A DNA stretch of 64,000 nucleotides from the NCBI RefSeq assembly GCF_016595795.1, contig NZ_JAENHN010000053.1, forward strand, positions 124,001 to 188,000, given 5' to 3'. Source of the DNA: Clostridium yunnanense (GTDB lineage Bacteria; Bacillota; Clostridia; Clostridiales; Clostridiaceae). The position numbers and the translations under genes were made by a program. A model generated the notes under the pieces. That model saw nothing but the letters and a program-made list of their open reading frames with translations, was not told where the DNA came from and did not search any database. This document shows positions 24,013 to 33,870 of the stretch, piece after piece (position 1 is the first letter of the stretch; the number at the start of each line of letters is the position of its first letter).

Positions 24013-25914
24013 TTATAAGCGAAACTTATCTATTATTATATCTCCAAGCTCATCCATGTATACATGTATATCCCTCGAAGGTTCTTCTAAGACTATCTCC
24101 CTTTCTCCAATTGCAAAAATAGTATTGTGATATGCGATGTCTGCATATATGCTCCCATTTTTTGAAACCGAAGCTTTTGTCTTAACTCCACCAGTACTTC
24201 CAATGGTCTTGCATCTTATTTCATTTTCAGCTTTTAAATATCCCCCTCTGGACACGCTACCGTTTTGAGTGAAAATTATACTTCCACTGCATGTTAAATG
24301 AGATATATATTGACCTTTGCCATTTAAGTATATATTTCCCGAAGAACTTATTGTAGAATCTTGACAATAGTTTATACTAATATCAGCTGGTATATTAACT
24401 TTTCCTTGGATATTCTTAATATATTCATCTGCTAACACTACCAACTTGTCCAACTCACTGAAATGTTTTATAGTGGTCGGTCCAAGTCCTACCAGCATTT
24501 GCTTTACTATCCTACCTATGTTTCTACCTTCTTCATCAGATTTAGAAAACAATCTAATTATATTTAACGAATTTGTTGTTATACTCTTAAATTTGTTCTC
24601 AATTAAAACCTTTATTATTTCGCCATCACTTCTGTCAATGCCTAATAAATTATGTTCTTTAATTTCTAATACGGTACTAGTAAGCTGCAACATTGAACTT
24701 TTTAAGTTTTCTAATTCGTCTAATTGCTGTTGTATTAGGAAGTCTTTCCCTCCAGCTTCAATGGTTGATCCAATTATACTACCTTTTATCAAGGTTTGAT
24801 CGTTTGATATAATATGTGAGCCCTCTACAGAACCATCAATGCTTATAGATTTGCCAGCTTTTATAGTCATTCCTTGACTAACATTTGCTCCTATATGTAT
24901 ATCACCAGTGAAATTAAGGTTTCCAGAAGCCAAGTTCACATCTGAAGTTGCTTCATATATTTTATTTACTGAAATAGTATTATTTTTAAAGTCTGGTCTT
25001 CCATCTTCTATAGCAATTATATTACTACCATCAATTTTGCATCCTTCGCCTGCATTCAATTGCAATTCCTTATATTTTTCAGGCTTTATTACCTTGCCAC
25101 TTATGTTTATTCCTGGTTTTCCCTCTGAGCCTTTTATCAATGTTGCTATTATTTCTCCTGATTGAACAGTAACTATTTGGTTCATATTCCTAAAGTCAAT
25201 TGTCTCATCTTCAGAAACTATTCTTTTTTGTTTATCTTTGAAAAGTATAGTTAATCGATCCTGTACTGTTTCTTTAACTTTTTTACCTTCTGCAATTAGA
25301 ATCTCACCTTGTTCATTTCCTGTACACAAAGTTTTTAAGTTTTCTAAAATCACACCACTTACAATACCTCTTTCAGTTAAAACCTTTTTAATTTCAAGCT
25401 CATTAAACTTTGGAGGATATTCTTCGTACTCAAGTTCTATATTTAGATTTAACACACTGACGTTTTCTGAATCACATAATTTATATACTCTTTTAGGTAC
25501 ATATTTTACTGAAGCCATCGCAGTCATATCATCATCTGATTTAACTATATTTAATTCTCTTTTTGCTTCTTGATTTATAATATCATACCTTATAGAATTA
25601 TTTTCGGTTATACTACAAAAATCTTCAACTTTTTTATCATCTATATATAGATTGATATCTTTACTTATGAATATTTTTGCAGGAGTTCCTTGTTCTTGAG
25701 GATTAGTCACTATAAAATTTCCGTTTTTTACAGAGACCTTCCCATCATAATTTGACGTATTATTCTTGGGCGAAACTCTAATTTTGTATTTTCTTCTAAG
25801 CATACCTTTTTTCTCAATAACTTCATAATCAAAGTCTTCTGCAGATATATTAAGTTCAGCTTCTGCTAATTTGATGCATTCATCAATAGTTAATGCTTCA
25901 TATACATATTCCAT
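24013..25914 (-). CDS. FapA family (DUF342) polymer-forming protein
   Basis: 633 aa. The N terminus (YVYEALTIDECIKLAEAELN ... KKGMLRRKYKIRV) looks like a Jag-N domain; the middle and C-terminal parts form the FapA/DUF342 beta-helix-like region with repeated short motifs (GDIHIGANVSQGMTIKAGKS, GSVEGSHIIS, GSIIGSTIEAGG), interrupted by a helical insert (about 385-460). FapA-type proteins are found in flagellar and chemotaxis loci of Firmicutes and spirochaetes; function is not well defined. Likely the first gene of the cheW-cheD-cheB-cheR run. Confidence 0.85.
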   Translation of the reverse strand: MEYVYEALTIDECIKLAEAELNISAEDFDYEVIEKKGMLRRKYKIRVSPKNNTSNYDGKVSVKNGNFIVTNPQEQGTPAKIFISKDINLYIDDKKVEDFCSITENNSIRYDIINQEAKRELNIVKSDDDMTAMASVKYVPKRVYKLCDSENVSVLNLNIELEYEEYPPKFNELEIKKVLTERGIVSGVILENLKTLCTGNEQGEILIAEGKKVKETVQDRLTILFKDKQKRIVSEDETIDFRNMNQIVTVQSGEIIATLIKGSEGKPGINISGKVIKPEKYKELQLNAGEGCKIDGSNIIAIEDGRPDFKNNTISVNKIYEATSDVNLASGNLNFTGDIHIGANVSQGMTIKAGKSISIDGSVEGSHIISNDQTLIKGSIIGSTIEAGGKDFLIQQQLDELENLKSSMLQLTSTVLEIKEHNLLGIDRSDGEIIKVLIENKFKSITTNSLNIIRLFSKSDEEGRNIGRIVKQMLVGLGPTTIKHFSELDKLVVLADEYIKNIQGKVNIPADISINYCQDSTISSSGNIYLNGKGQYISHLTCSGSIIFTQNGSVSRGGYLKAENEIRCKTIGSTGGVKTKASVSKNGSIYADIAYHNTIFAIGEREIVLEEPSRDIHVYMDELGDIIIDKFRL

Positions 25915-26016
25915 AATTATTCACACCCCCCAAGAGTCATTTACTGCTTTTAGTATACCATATTAAGGTTTAATTGTAATTTAAATTTTAATGTGAATTA
26001 TAATTTCATTCAAATA

Positions 26017-26841
26017 TTATTTATCAGATTTAATATATTCATCAATTTTTTTATTATATAATCTTACCAATTCCAAAATTAATGTATTCTTTGGCGAATT
26101 TAATGTTATTTTATCAACATTCGCAATCGGAAGAATCTTTGGAGATGTACCTGTTATAAACATTCCAGCCATTGATGTAATATCTCTGTATGATACTTTT
26201 TCTTCCCTTATTGATATATTATTTTCTTTACATATATCAATTATAGAACCTCTGGTCACCCCTGGAAGAACATCTTCCAATGGCGATGTTAATATCTCAT
26301 TATCCAGTACCATAAATATATTTGATTTACTGCCTTCAGTTATAAACCCATTTCTATCTACTAAAATAGCCTCGTAGCAACTCTTTTCACTTATTTGTTT
26401 ATTTACTAATGTTCTAAAATCAGTATTTACTATCTTTGCATTAGGATTTTCTCTTTCTCCAAAGAACAGTGTAGTATTTACGCCATTTTCATATTGTTCA
26501 ATTGTAGGATATGAATGCTTAACAAAGTATACTAAAAGATTTCTTTCATCACTTTCTGAATCCATTAATAATTTAATATTTCCTTCAAATACATTGACTT
26601 CTTTTATTAGAGTTTCTATCTGTTCCTTTATTTCCTCCTTATCATACTTCATTTCCTTATTTATCAAAGAAAATGAGTTATTCATTCTTTCAAGATGCTT
26701 TTCTAAAAAAAGAGGCACTCCATCTATTACTCTTATAACTTCATACACCATTCCTTTTCTTCTTAGTATATTATCGTCAAATTTTTCTTTAACTCTAGAT
26801 GTACCGTTTAAAATAAATTTATTTGAATAACATTCGCTCAT
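26017..26841 (-). CDS. class IV PLP aminotransferase (4-amino-4-deoxychorismate lyase / D-amino acid / branched-chain type)
   Basis: 274 aa, fold-type IV. MVYEVIRVIDGVPLFLEKHLERM, the PLP Lys136 in NAKIVNTDFR (K-x-x-N as in PabC), and EAILVDRNGFITEGSKSNIFM followed by PLEDVLPGVTRGSIIDI mark the family. I cannot separate PabC, D-amino-acid transaminase and IlvE types from sequence alone. AGGAGATAAAA precedes ATG. Single-gene unit; a palindromic repeat lies upstream. Confidence 0.85.
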   Translation of the reverse strand: MSECYSNKFILNGTSRVKEKFDDNILRRKGMVYEVIRVIDGVPLFLEKHLERMNNSFSLINKEMKYDKEEIKEQIETLIKEVNVFEGNIKLLMDSESDERNLLVYFVKHSYPTIEQYENGVNTTLFFGERENPNAKIVNTDFRTLVNKQISEKSCYEAILVDRNGFITEGSKSNIFMVLDNEILTSPLEDVLPGVTRGSIIDICKENNISIREEKVSYRDITSMAGMFITGTSPKILPIANVDKITLNSPKNTLILELVRLYNKKIDEYIKSDK

Positions 26842-26879
26842 TTTTATCTCCTCATTTCATAATTATATTATTTTTACAT

Positions 26880-26962
26880 ACGTCCACTCCATGATAAGTC
26901 TTATATTTTTAAATTCTCTCAACTGAAGCCGTAAGAGTTTTTAAAATAGATTTTATATTAAG
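26880..26962. repeat. palindromic dispersed repeat, copy C (degenerate)
   Basis: Contains GTCCACTCCATGATAAG, TATATTTTTAAATTCTCTCA, loop CTGAAGCCGTAAG, then AGTTTTTAAAATAGATTTTAT. The arms and the GAAGCCGT loop match copy B at 57059-57145 (loop reverse complement AGAAGCCGTGAG) and copy A at 54841-54933. Confidence 0.65.
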
Positions 26963-27061
26963 ATTATATATTTAAAATTATCTACCTTATATTATATATT
27001 AATCAATAAATACCATACAATTATGTGATTAAATATATATCAACATTTTTAAAACTATTGC

Positions 27062-27100
27062 AAAAAAACTCGCTGAAGCAATATCCTTCAGCGAGTATTT
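27062..27100 (-). terminator. strong bidirectional terminator hairpin
   Basis: 11-bp perfect stem ACTCGCTGAAG / CTTCAGCGAGT (27068-27078 with 27086-27096); minus-strand tail is TTTTTTTG, plus-strand tail ATTTTTG. It does not end any of the neighbouring ORFs: the DUF1292 gene has its own terminator at 27242-27268. It therefore most likely ends a small non-coding transcript. Confidence 0.85.
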
Positions 27101-27232
27101 TTGCGCATCTGCTTTTCTCAATGCATATCAGGAAACTCTAGCAGACGAATAAGTTCTATTTTTTACTGTATGCAAAGAGCCACCGAAATGAATCACAATC
27201 ACTAGTTTACATGCATAAGAATTATATTGGTT
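27068..27232 (-). ncRNA. candidate small structured RNA of about 140-160 nt
   Basis: The 140 bp between two terminators hold no ORF. On the minus strand a TATAAT lies just after the DUF1292 terminator, and the unit ends in the hairpin at 27068-27096. Two pairings cross each other: TGCATA (27169-27174) with TATGCA (27122-27127), and TCTGCT (27140-27145) with AGCAGA (27108-27113), which would make a pseudoknot. I could not match it to a known riboswitch, 6S or SRP RNA. It could be a riboswitch with terminator for the aminotransferase, or a separate sRNA. Confidence 0.4.
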
Positions 27233-27241
27233 ATTATATAA

Positions 27242-27268
27242 TAAAAAGGCGGTATACACCGCCTTTTT
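27242..27268 (-). terminator. terminator of the DUF1292 gene
   Basis: AAAAAGGCGGT / ACCGCCTTTTT with a 4-5 nt loop. Works on either strand. Confidence 0.93.
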
Positions 27269-27271
27269 CAA

Positions 27272-27646
27272 CTATTGAGCTAATTCAGACTCATAGTATT
27301 TTGTAACTTCTTCAAATTCTTCATCGTCAGGTATTGAAAGTTCTCCTTCTTCACCCTCTGATTTGAATAAGTATACTGATCCATCATTAGGGTTTTGAAC
27401 TAAAACATATTCTTTTTCTTTATATTCAAAAGCATCTATAACTTCACAACTTACTACATTGCCGTTTTCATCTTCTAAATCTACAACGAAGCTTTCATGA
27501 TCATGATCATGGTCATGGCCACATCCACAGTCTTCGTCTCCGCAACCTTCTTCGCCACAGCCACATGTATTTTCTTCTTTTAATTCTAAACCATTATCTT
27601 CGCAGCCACAGCCACATCCGCAAGTATCTTTTTCTTTTTCTGACAT
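27272..27646 (-). CDS. DUF1292 protein with Cys/His-rich N terminus
   Basis: About 124 aa. The C-terminal half is a DUF1292 domain (FVVDLEDENGNVVSCEVIDAFEYKEKEYVLVQN, then GSVYLFKSEGEE). The N-terminal 50 residues are an acidic, metal-site-like stretch with repeated CGCGCGC, ENTCGCGEEGC, GDEDCGCG and HDHDHDH. Metal storage or sensing is plausible but unproven. I prefer the ATG at 27646 (MSEKEKDTCG); an in-frame TTG at 27661 lies in the loop of a hairpin between the SD and the ATG. Confidence 0.8.
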   Translation of the reverse strand: MSEKEKDTCGCGCGCEDNGLELKEENTCGCGEEGCGDEDCGCGHDHDHDHESFVVDLEDENGNVVSCEVIDAFEYKEKEYVLVQNPNDGSVYLFKSEGEEGELSIPDDEEFEEVTKYYESELAQ

Positions 27647-27652
27647 ATGTGA

Positions 27653-27688
27653 TTCACACAATCTAAACGATGTGTGAAATTCACCTCC
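27653..27688 (-). promoter_or_regulatory. SD separated from start codon by a hairpin
   Basis: On the transcript GGAGGTGA (27688-27681), a perfect complement of the 16S rRNA end, is followed after 2 nt by an 8-bp perfect hairpin TTCACACA / TGTGTGAA (27678-27671 with 27660-27653, 10-nt loop), then TCACAT and the ATG. Linear SD-ATG distance is 37 nt; skipping the hairpin it is about 11. Confidence 0.6.
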
Positions 27689-27965
27689 TTTAATAAAATA
27701 GTATGTTTTAATTTTACCCTAATATTAGGATTAATAAAAGCTTTTTTTTATTCTATAATAAATATTATTACTTTTAACAAAGCTTTATACATAAAAAAAT
27801 CAATGTATATTCCTATTATTTACTGCAATAACCTCTACTATAGAAACCATTTTTACATTATCTAACTTTCAACCTTCATATTATGGTAATTTTTTATCGT
27901 TCTAATACATAATCTCATAATTTTTTCAAAAAACTCACTAAACAATTTCTATAACATCATACTTT
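27689..27965. other. intergenic region without a recognised feature
   Basis: AT-rich region between the DUF1292 gene and the PFOR terminator. It must hold the DUF1292 promoter; I see no clear consensus, repeat or supported ORF. Confidence 0.4.
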
Positions 27966-28001
27966 GCAAAAAACAAAGGAACTAGCAAAGCTAGTTCCTT
28001 T
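27966..28001 (-). terminator. terminator of the PFOR gene
   Basis: Perfect 12-bp stem AAAGGAACTAGC / GCTAGTTCCTTT with 3-nt loop, followed on the minus strand by GTTTTTTGC. Confidence 0.95.
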
Positions 28002-28013
28002 ATCATCATTTAA

Positions 28014-31000
28014 CTATTCTTGATTAGCAAGTCTCTTGTAGTTTGCTAATCTTTCCATAGCATCTTCATAAGTCTTTTCAAATAAAGCATCTGCAGCTTC
28101 TGGGAATGCCTTAGCAAGTGAAGCGTATCTTACTTCGCCCATTAAGAACGCCTTAAAGTCAGCAGTTGGTTCCTTAGAATCAAGTGAGAATGACTTCTTT
28201 CCTTGCTCCTTAAGTGTTGGGTTGTATCTGTACATTGCCCAGTAACCTGATTCAACAGCTTTCTTAGCTTCTAATTGACTGTTACCCATACCAGCTTTTA
28301 ATCCATGGTTTATACATGGAGCGTAAGCTATTATTAATGATGGACCTGGATAAGCTTCAGCTTCAGCTATAGCCTTAAGAGTTTGGTTCTTATCTGCACC
28401 CATTGAAATCTGAGCAACATATACATAACCATAGCTCATAGCCATCATTCCAAGATCTTTCTTCTTAGTTCTCTTACCGCTAGCAGCAAACTTAGCTATA
28501 GCAGCAGTTGGAGTTGACTTAGATGATTGTCCACCAGTATTTGAGTAAACTTCTGTATCAAATACAAGAACATTTATATCTTCTCCTGATGCAAGAACGT
28601 GGTCTAATCCACCGAAGCCGATATCGTAAGCCCAACCGTCTCCACCGAAGATCCATTGTGATCTCTTAACTAAGAAATCTTTTTCGTTTAATATTTCTTT
28701 TGCTATTTCAGCAGTTTCAGTTTCTAAAGCAGCTATAACTCTGTTAGCTCTATCTCTAGTACCTTCACCGTTGTTTATGTTTTCTAACCAATCAGCTAAT
28801 ACAGCCTTAGTTGTTTCACTTAAATCAGCTTCTAAAGCAGATTTAACTGTTACAGCTAATCTTTCTCTTATAGCAGCAACTCCAAGGTACATACCCATTC
28901 CAAACTCAGCATTATCTTCGAATAATGAGTTTGCCCATGCTGGACCATGTCCAAGATGATTCTTTGTGTATGGAGTTGAAGGAGCAGATCCTCCCCAAAT
29001 TGATGAACATCCAGTAGCATTAGCTACCATCATTCTATCACCATATAATTGAGTTACTAGCTTAGCGTATGGAGTTTCTCCACAACCAGCGCAAGCACCT
29101 GAGAACTCAAGTAATGGTTGTTCAAATTGGCTTCCTTTTAATGTTGTCTTGCTCATTGGGTTAGCCTTTGGAGCAACAGCTTCAGTAGCATATTCCCATG
29201 ATGGAATTTCAACATGTTGAGTAGCTTGTGGTTTCATTATTAATGCTTTTTCTGGTGCTGGACATACTTGAGCACAGTTTCCGCATCCTGAACAGTCAAG
29301 TGGACTTACTGCCATTGTGAATGACATAGGTTCAGCAGTCTTAAGAGCCTTAGCTGCTACTATCTTCATTCCTTCTGGAGCATTGTTCTTTTCTGTTTCA
29401 GTTAATAAGAATGGTCTGATTACAGCATGTGGACATACATATGAACATTGGTTACATTGTATACACTTGTCTGCTTGCCATTCTGGTACGTTTATAGCTA
29501 TACCTCTCTTTTCGTAAGCAGCTGTACCATTTTCAAAAGTTCCATCTTCCATTCCGCCAATGAAAGCTGATACTGGAAGTAAATCTCCTTCTTGTCTGTT
29601 CATTGGTTCAACTATCTTAGTTACGAATTCTGGCTTAACCTTAGCAGCAACAACTTCTGCATCAACTGCATCAGCCCAGCTTGCAGGTACTTCTATAGCA
29701 ACAACTGAGTCAACACCCTTGTCTATAGCAGCATTGTTCATATCAACAACGTTTTGTCCCTTCTTACCATATGAAGAAACAACAGCGTCCTTTAAGTATT
29801 TAATAGCATCTTCTACTGGAATTATGTCAGCTAACTTGAAGAATGCAGATTGCATTATCATGTTTATTCTTCCACCAAGACCAATTTCTTGAGCTATCTT
29901 AACAGCATTTAAAGTGTAGAACTTAATGTTGTTTTTAGCGATATATCTCTTATAGCTTGCAGGTAAATTAGCTTCAACTTCTTCTGGTGTCCAGATAGTG
30001 TTAAGTAAGAATGATCCATTCTTCTTTAATCCATCTAATACATTGTATTTGTATACATATGATTGGTTATGACAAGCAACGAAATCAGCTTTATTTATTA
30101 AGTAAGGTGATTTTATAGCTTTCTTTCCAAATCTTAAATGTGATACAGTTATACCACCAGATTTCTTTGAATCATATGCAAAGTAACCTTGAGCATACAT
30201 ATCAGTATGGTCTCCGATTATCTTTATAGCACTCTTGTTAGCACCAACAGTACCGTCTGATCCAAGTCCCCAGAACTTACATGCTTTAGTTCCTACTGGA
30301 GTTGTATCTATATCTTCAGTTATAGCTTCTAATGACTTATTAGTAACATCATCAACTATAGCAACTGTGAATCCATCTTTAGGCTCGTCCTTAAGTAAGT
30401 TTTCATAAACTGAAACTATGTGAGCTGGAACTGTATCCTTTGATCCAAGTCCATATCTTCCACCAACTATTACTGGAGCATTTTCTTTTCCGTAGAATGC
30501 ATTCTTAACTTCTAAGAATAATGGTTCAGCAGCTGATCCTGGTTCTTTAGTTCTGTCTAAAACAGCTATTCTCTTAACTGTTGAAGGTATAACCTTTAAC
30601 ATTCTTTCAACTGAGAATGGTCTGAATAATCTTACTTTTACAAGACCAACTTTGTTTCCATTTGCATTTAAGTAATCTATAGTTTCTTCTACAAGGTCAG
30701 TAACTGATCCCATAGCAACTATAATTCTATCAGCATCTGGTGCTCCATAGTAATCGAAGCAGTGATACTCTCTACCAGTTAACTTAGTCATTTCAGCCAT
30801 GTAGCCTTCAACTATTTCTGGTACTGCATCATAGAATTTATTAACAACTTCTCTTTCTTGGAAGTATACATCTGGATTTTGTGCTGTTCCTCTTGTTACT
30901 GGATGATCAGGATTTAAAGCTCTTCTTCTGAACGCTTCTACTGCATCTGTATCAAGAAGTTTAGCTAATTCATCATACTCTAAAACTTCTATCTTTTGTA

Positions 31001-31541
31001 TTTCATGTGATGTTCTGAATCCATCGAAGAAATTAACAAATGGTACTCTTGACTTTATAGCTGTTAAGTGAGCTACTGCTGATAAATCCATAACTTCTTG
31101 TACAGAACCTTCAGCAAGCATTGCAAAACCAGTTTGTCTTGCAGCCATAACGTCTTGATGGTCACCGAATATATTTAATGAATTTGCAGCTAATGCTCTA
31201 GCTGAAACATGGAATACTCCTGGTAGTAATTCACCAGCAATTTTGTACATATTTGGTATCATTAATAGTAGACCTTGAGAAGCTGTAAAAGTTGTAGTTA
31301 ACGCTCCTGCTTGTAATGAACCATGAACTGCACCAGCTGCACCAGCTTCTGATTGCATCTCCATTACCTTTACCTTTTGTCCAAATATGTTCTTTCTTCC
31401 TTGAGCAACCCATTCATCAACATGCTCTGCCATTGGTGATGATGGTGTTATTGGGTATATAGCTGCTACGTCTGTAAATGCGTATGCGATATGAGCTGCA
31501 GCAGTATTACCATCCATAGTTTTCATCTTTCTAATTGCCAT
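28014..31541 (-). CDS. nifJ: pyruvate:ferredoxin oxidoreductase (single-chain)
   Basis: Oxidises pyruvate to acetyl-CoA and CO2 with reduction of ferredoxin or flavodoxin; central enzyme of clostridial fermentation. 1175 aa, the full single-chain length. N-terminal pyruvate-binding domain (YPITPSSPMAEHVDEW), a gamma-type domain, two 4Fe-4S clusters at about residues 692-703 (CIQCNQCSYVCPHAVIRP) and 748-758 (CSGCGNCAQVCP), and the C-terminal TPP domain with Cys ligands (FSGACAGCGETPYAKL) and GDGWAYDIGFGGLDH. Codon use is very regular, as expected for a highly expressed gene. AGAGGGG precedes ATG. A flavodoxin gene lies directly upstream. Confidence 0.98.
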   Translation of the reverse strand: MAIRKMKTMDGNTAAAHIAYAFTDVAAIYPITPSSPMAEHVDEWVAQGRKNIFGQKVKVMEMQSEAGAAGAVHGSLQAGALTTTFTASQGLLLMIPNMYKIAGELLPGVFHVSARALAANSLNIFGDHQDVMAARQTGFAMLAEGSVQEVMDLSAVAHLTAIKSRVPFVNFFDGFRTSHEIQKIEVLEYDELAKLLDTDAVEAFRRRALNPDHPVTRGTAQNPDVYFQEREVVNKFYDAVPEIVEGYMAEMTKLTGREYHCFDYYGAPDADRIIVAMGSVTDLVEETIDYLNANGNKVGLVKVRLFRPFSVERMLKVIPSTVKRIAVLDRTKEPGSAAEPLFLEVKNAFYGKENAPVIVGGRYGLGSKDTVPAHIVSVYENLLKDEPKDGFTVAIVDDVTNKSLEAITEDIDTTPVGTKACKFWGLGSDGTVGANKSAIKIIGDHTDMYAQGYFAYDSKKSGGITVSHLRFGKKAIKSPYLINKADFVACHNQSYVYKYNVLDGLKKNGSFLLNTIWTPEEVEANLPASYKRYIAKNNIKFYTLNAVKIAQEIGLGGRINMIMQSAFFKLADIIPVEDAIKYLKDAVVSSYGKKGQNVVDMNNAAIDKGVDSVVAIEVPASWADAVDAEVVAAKVKPEFVTKIVEPMNRQEGDLLPVSAFIGGMEDGTFENGTAAYEKRGIAINVPEWQADKCIQCNQCSYVCPHAVIRPFLLTETEKNNAPEGMKIVAAKALKTAEPMSFTMAVSPLDCSGCGNCAQVCPAPEKALIMKPQATQHVEIPSWEYATEAVAPKANPMSKTTLKGSQFEQPLLEFSGACAGCGETPYAKLVTQLYGDRMMVANATGCSSIWGGSAPSTPYTKNHLGHGPAWANSLFEDNAEFGMGMYLGVAAIRERLAVTVKSALEADLSETTKAVLADWLENINNGEGTRDRANRVIAALETETAEIAKEILNEKDFLVKRSQWIFGGDGWAYDIGFGGLDHVLASGEDINVLVFDTEVYSNTGGQSSKSTPTAAIAKFAASGKRTKKKDLGMMAMSYGYVYVAQISMGADKNQTLKAIAEAEAYPGPSLIIAYAPCINHGLKAGMGNSQLEAKKAVESGYWAMYRYNPTLKEQGKKSFSLDSKEPTADFKAFLMGEVRYASLAKAFPEAADALFEKTYEDAMERLANYKRLANQE

Positions 31542-31667
31542 CGAGTTGACCCCTCTTTCTTATATTGTTATATTGTTTTGATAATTGTTTTGTATGATGA
31601 GTTATTCTAAAATATAAATTTTAGAAAAATAAGATTGACTGTTATTTTTGATTATTTACTGAGAGTT

Positions 31668-32093
31668 CTATCTTGCAAGCTCTTTCCCTAGTTCTCTAGC
31701 TTTTCTAAGTTGTTCTTCACTAGGTGATTCTTTAACTGCAAGAATATCAACTACATTAAAACCATAATCTTTCATTCTATCAGACCAATCGACTATGAAT
31801 TGTCCTTCATCCCAACCGTATGATCCAAAAAGAACTAGCTTTTTACCATTGTTAGGTAATAACTTAAATTGGTTTATGTAAGGTTCCATCTCTTGTTGTT
31901 CTATTCTATTACTGTCCATTGATGGACTTCCAAAAGCAACTGAATCGGCATTCATAACATCGTCAACAGTAGCATCCGCTACGTGTTTAATCGTAACTTG
32001 TGCTTCATTTTCTTTTGCACTTGCTGCTATTGCATCTGCTAAAACTTCAACGTTTCCCCCGTTGCTCCAGTAAATTATTGATACTTTCTTCAT
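31668..32093 (-). CDS. flavodoxin
   Basis: Small FMN electron carrier, 141 aa. Phosphate-binding loop SIIYWSNGGNVEVLADAI, then VAFGSPSMDSNRIEQ and LVLFGSYGWDEGQFIVDW (the FMN ring loops) are typical of clostridial flavodoxins. It ends 126 bp before PFOR in the same direction; as flavodoxin can accept electrons from PFOR, the two may be co-expressed, although I see no shared promoter. A short perfect palindrome (TCTAAAATATAAATTTTAGA) lies between them. Confidence 0.95.
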   Translation of the reverse strand: MKKVSIIYWSNGGNVEVLADAIAASAKENEAQVTIKHVADATVDDVMNADSVAFGSPSMDSNRIEQQEMEPYINQFKLLPNNGKKLVLFGSYGWDEGQFIVDWSDRMKDYGFNVVDILAVKESPSEEQLRKARELGKELAR

Positions 32094-32364
32094 CGTAACA
32101 GCACCTCATTCGCTTGTTAAATTCTTAACAACTTGTTGTGGCTACAAATTCTGCCCTTTGTCCACATAAATATTATACAGTATGGAAATTATTTTTCAAG
32201 TTTCATATTTTAATATATTTCGTAAATTTATTCTTGCAGAGCACAAACCAGTATAATACCACCTATTTTCATTACAAAATCCCTTATTTCCTTGTTAATG
32301 CTAATTATTCTATTTTAACGAACTATTTTTTAAATTTTCTCTCAATTCCGCATTTTTAAAAAAA

Positions 32365-33447
32365 TTATTTTTTCTCTGCAACGCAATTCATTATTACTGA
32401 GATTATATTAGATACTCCATCCTTACCTTTACTCTCACGCATGCTACTTATATACTTATTTCTATCATTATTTAATATTTCCAATTTCTCTAAAAGTTTC
32501 TCTTTGTTTAGCTCCTCATCTTCTATAACAATACTATATCCATTTTTTTCAAACGACTTCGCATTTAGAACTTGGTCTCCTCTACTAACCTTTGCTGATA
32601 ACGGAATAAGAATATTAGGTTTCTTTAAAGCAAGTATTTCAAATATCACATTTGCCCCTGCTCTTGAAATAATATAGTCAGCAGCATTCATTAAATGAGT
32701 TAGCTCTTCTGAGACATACTCAAATTGAGCATATCCTTTTATCTCCTTATAAGACGAGTCAAAATTACCCTTTCCACATATATGGATTATGTTGTATTTT
32801 CCTAGTAGCTCCTTTAATGAATTTCTTATAGTTTCATTTATCGCTTTTGACCCGAGACTTCCGCCTATAACAAATAATACCGGCTTATTATCATTAAAGC
32901 CACATATCTTCTTCCCTTTAATAGCACTACCTTCAAATAATTCTTTTCTAATAGGTGTTCCTGTATAAACACCTTTCTTATCTTTTATATAATTTAAACT
33001 TTCTGGAAAAGTTACACAGAGTTTACTACAAAATGGAGCAGCAAGCTTATTAGCAAGTCCAGGAGTTATATCTGATTCATGAGTTACCACTGGTATCTTT
33101 TTTATCGATGCGGCTATAACAACAGGGACAGTAACAAATCCTCCCTTAGAGAACACTATATCAGGTTTTTCTTTCGTTATTATTTTATAAGCCTCTACCA
33201 TTCCTTTTACAACCTTGAAAGGGTCCGAGAAATTTTTTACATCAAAATATCTCCTAAGCTTGCCACTAGATATCCCAAAGTACTCCATATTAGAGGAGTT
33301 TTTTATTATATCTTTCTCTATTCCATCTTTACTTCCTATGTATTTTATATCAAAGTTTTGTTTCATAAGCTCAGGTACTAGTGCCAGATTAGGAGTTACA
33401 TGCCCTGCAGTTCCTCCACCAGTCATAATTATTTTATATTTTTTCAA
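32365..33447 (-). CDS. murG: UDP-GlcNAc:undecaprenyl-P-P-MurNAc-pentapeptide GlcNAc transferase MurG
   Basis: Makes lipid II at the inner face of the membrane. 360 aa, GT28. [14 protein letters not shown] near the N terminus, [31 protein letters not shown] and [24 protein letters not shown] are the family motifs. Start codon is TTG (33447) with AAGGGGATG upstream. It stands alone here, not in a dcw cluster. Confidence 0.96.
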   Translation of the reverse strand: MKKYKIIMTGGGTAGHVTPNLALVPELMKQNFDIKYIGSKDGIEKDIIKNSSNMEYFGISSGKLRRYFDVKNFSDPFKVVKGMVEAYKIITKEKPDIVFSKGGFVTVPVVIAASIKKIPVVTHESDITPGLANKLAAPFCSKLCVTFPESLNYIKDKKGVYTGTPIRKELFEGSAIKGKKICGFNDNKPVLFVIGGSLGSKAINETIRNSLKELLGKYNIIHICGKGNFDSSYKEIKGYAQFEYVSEELTHLMNAADYIISRAGANVIFEILALKKPNILIPLSAKVSRGDQVLNAKSFEKNGYSIVIEDEELNKEKLLEKLEILNNDRNKYISSMRESKGKDGVSNIISVIMNCVAEKK

Positions 33448-33681
33448 AAAATCATCCCCTTAAATTTTTCCCTAATTGAATTATAACCATCTATATTATA
33501 TTAAAATCAGCTTAAAAGATGAACTAGATTTTAAAATATAAATTTAATTAATTACTATTATTCCATAAATCTTATAATATCAATTTATAACTTTAAGGAC
33601 AAAATATTGTTGTATCATTAATATAGAATCATTAAATCGTCACAAATTTAATTTAATAAATTTAGATAGGAGATAAATTTT

Positions 33682-33864
33682 ATGGCTCAAAAAATATTAA
33701 TACCAGAAACTAAAAATGGTTTATCTAAATTCAAATATGAAGTAGCAAACGAATTAGGGGTTCAATTTTCAGACTATAACGGAACTGTTTCCGCGAACCA
33801 ATGCGGCAAGGTTGGAGGAGAAATGGTAAAAAGAATGGTTGAACAGTATGAGAAAAGTCTATAA
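33682..33864 (+). CDS. alpha/beta-type small acid-soluble spore protein
   Basis: 60-aa DNA-binding spore core protein. Contains the GPR-protease region (SKFKYEVANELGV, cleavage expected at E-V/A) and the second motif (NGTVSANQCGKVGGEMVKRMVE). Divergent from major clostridial SASPs: the usual LGQ..K and GYW parts are altered and a Cys is present, so it may be a minor SASP. AGGAG precedes ATG by 9 bases. Expected to be SigG-dependent; I could not place a convincing promoter. Divergent from murG. Confidence 0.92.
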   Translation: MAQKILIPETKNGLSKFKYEVANELGVQFSDYNGTVSANQCGKVGGEMVKRMVEQYEKSL

Positions 33865-33870
33865 TTTGGA

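Noticed and set aside
26017-26841. Missing PLP lysine in the class IV aminotransferase
   Set aside because: On realignment Lys136 (AKIVN) sits exactly where PabC has K-x-x-N, so the catalytic Lys is present.
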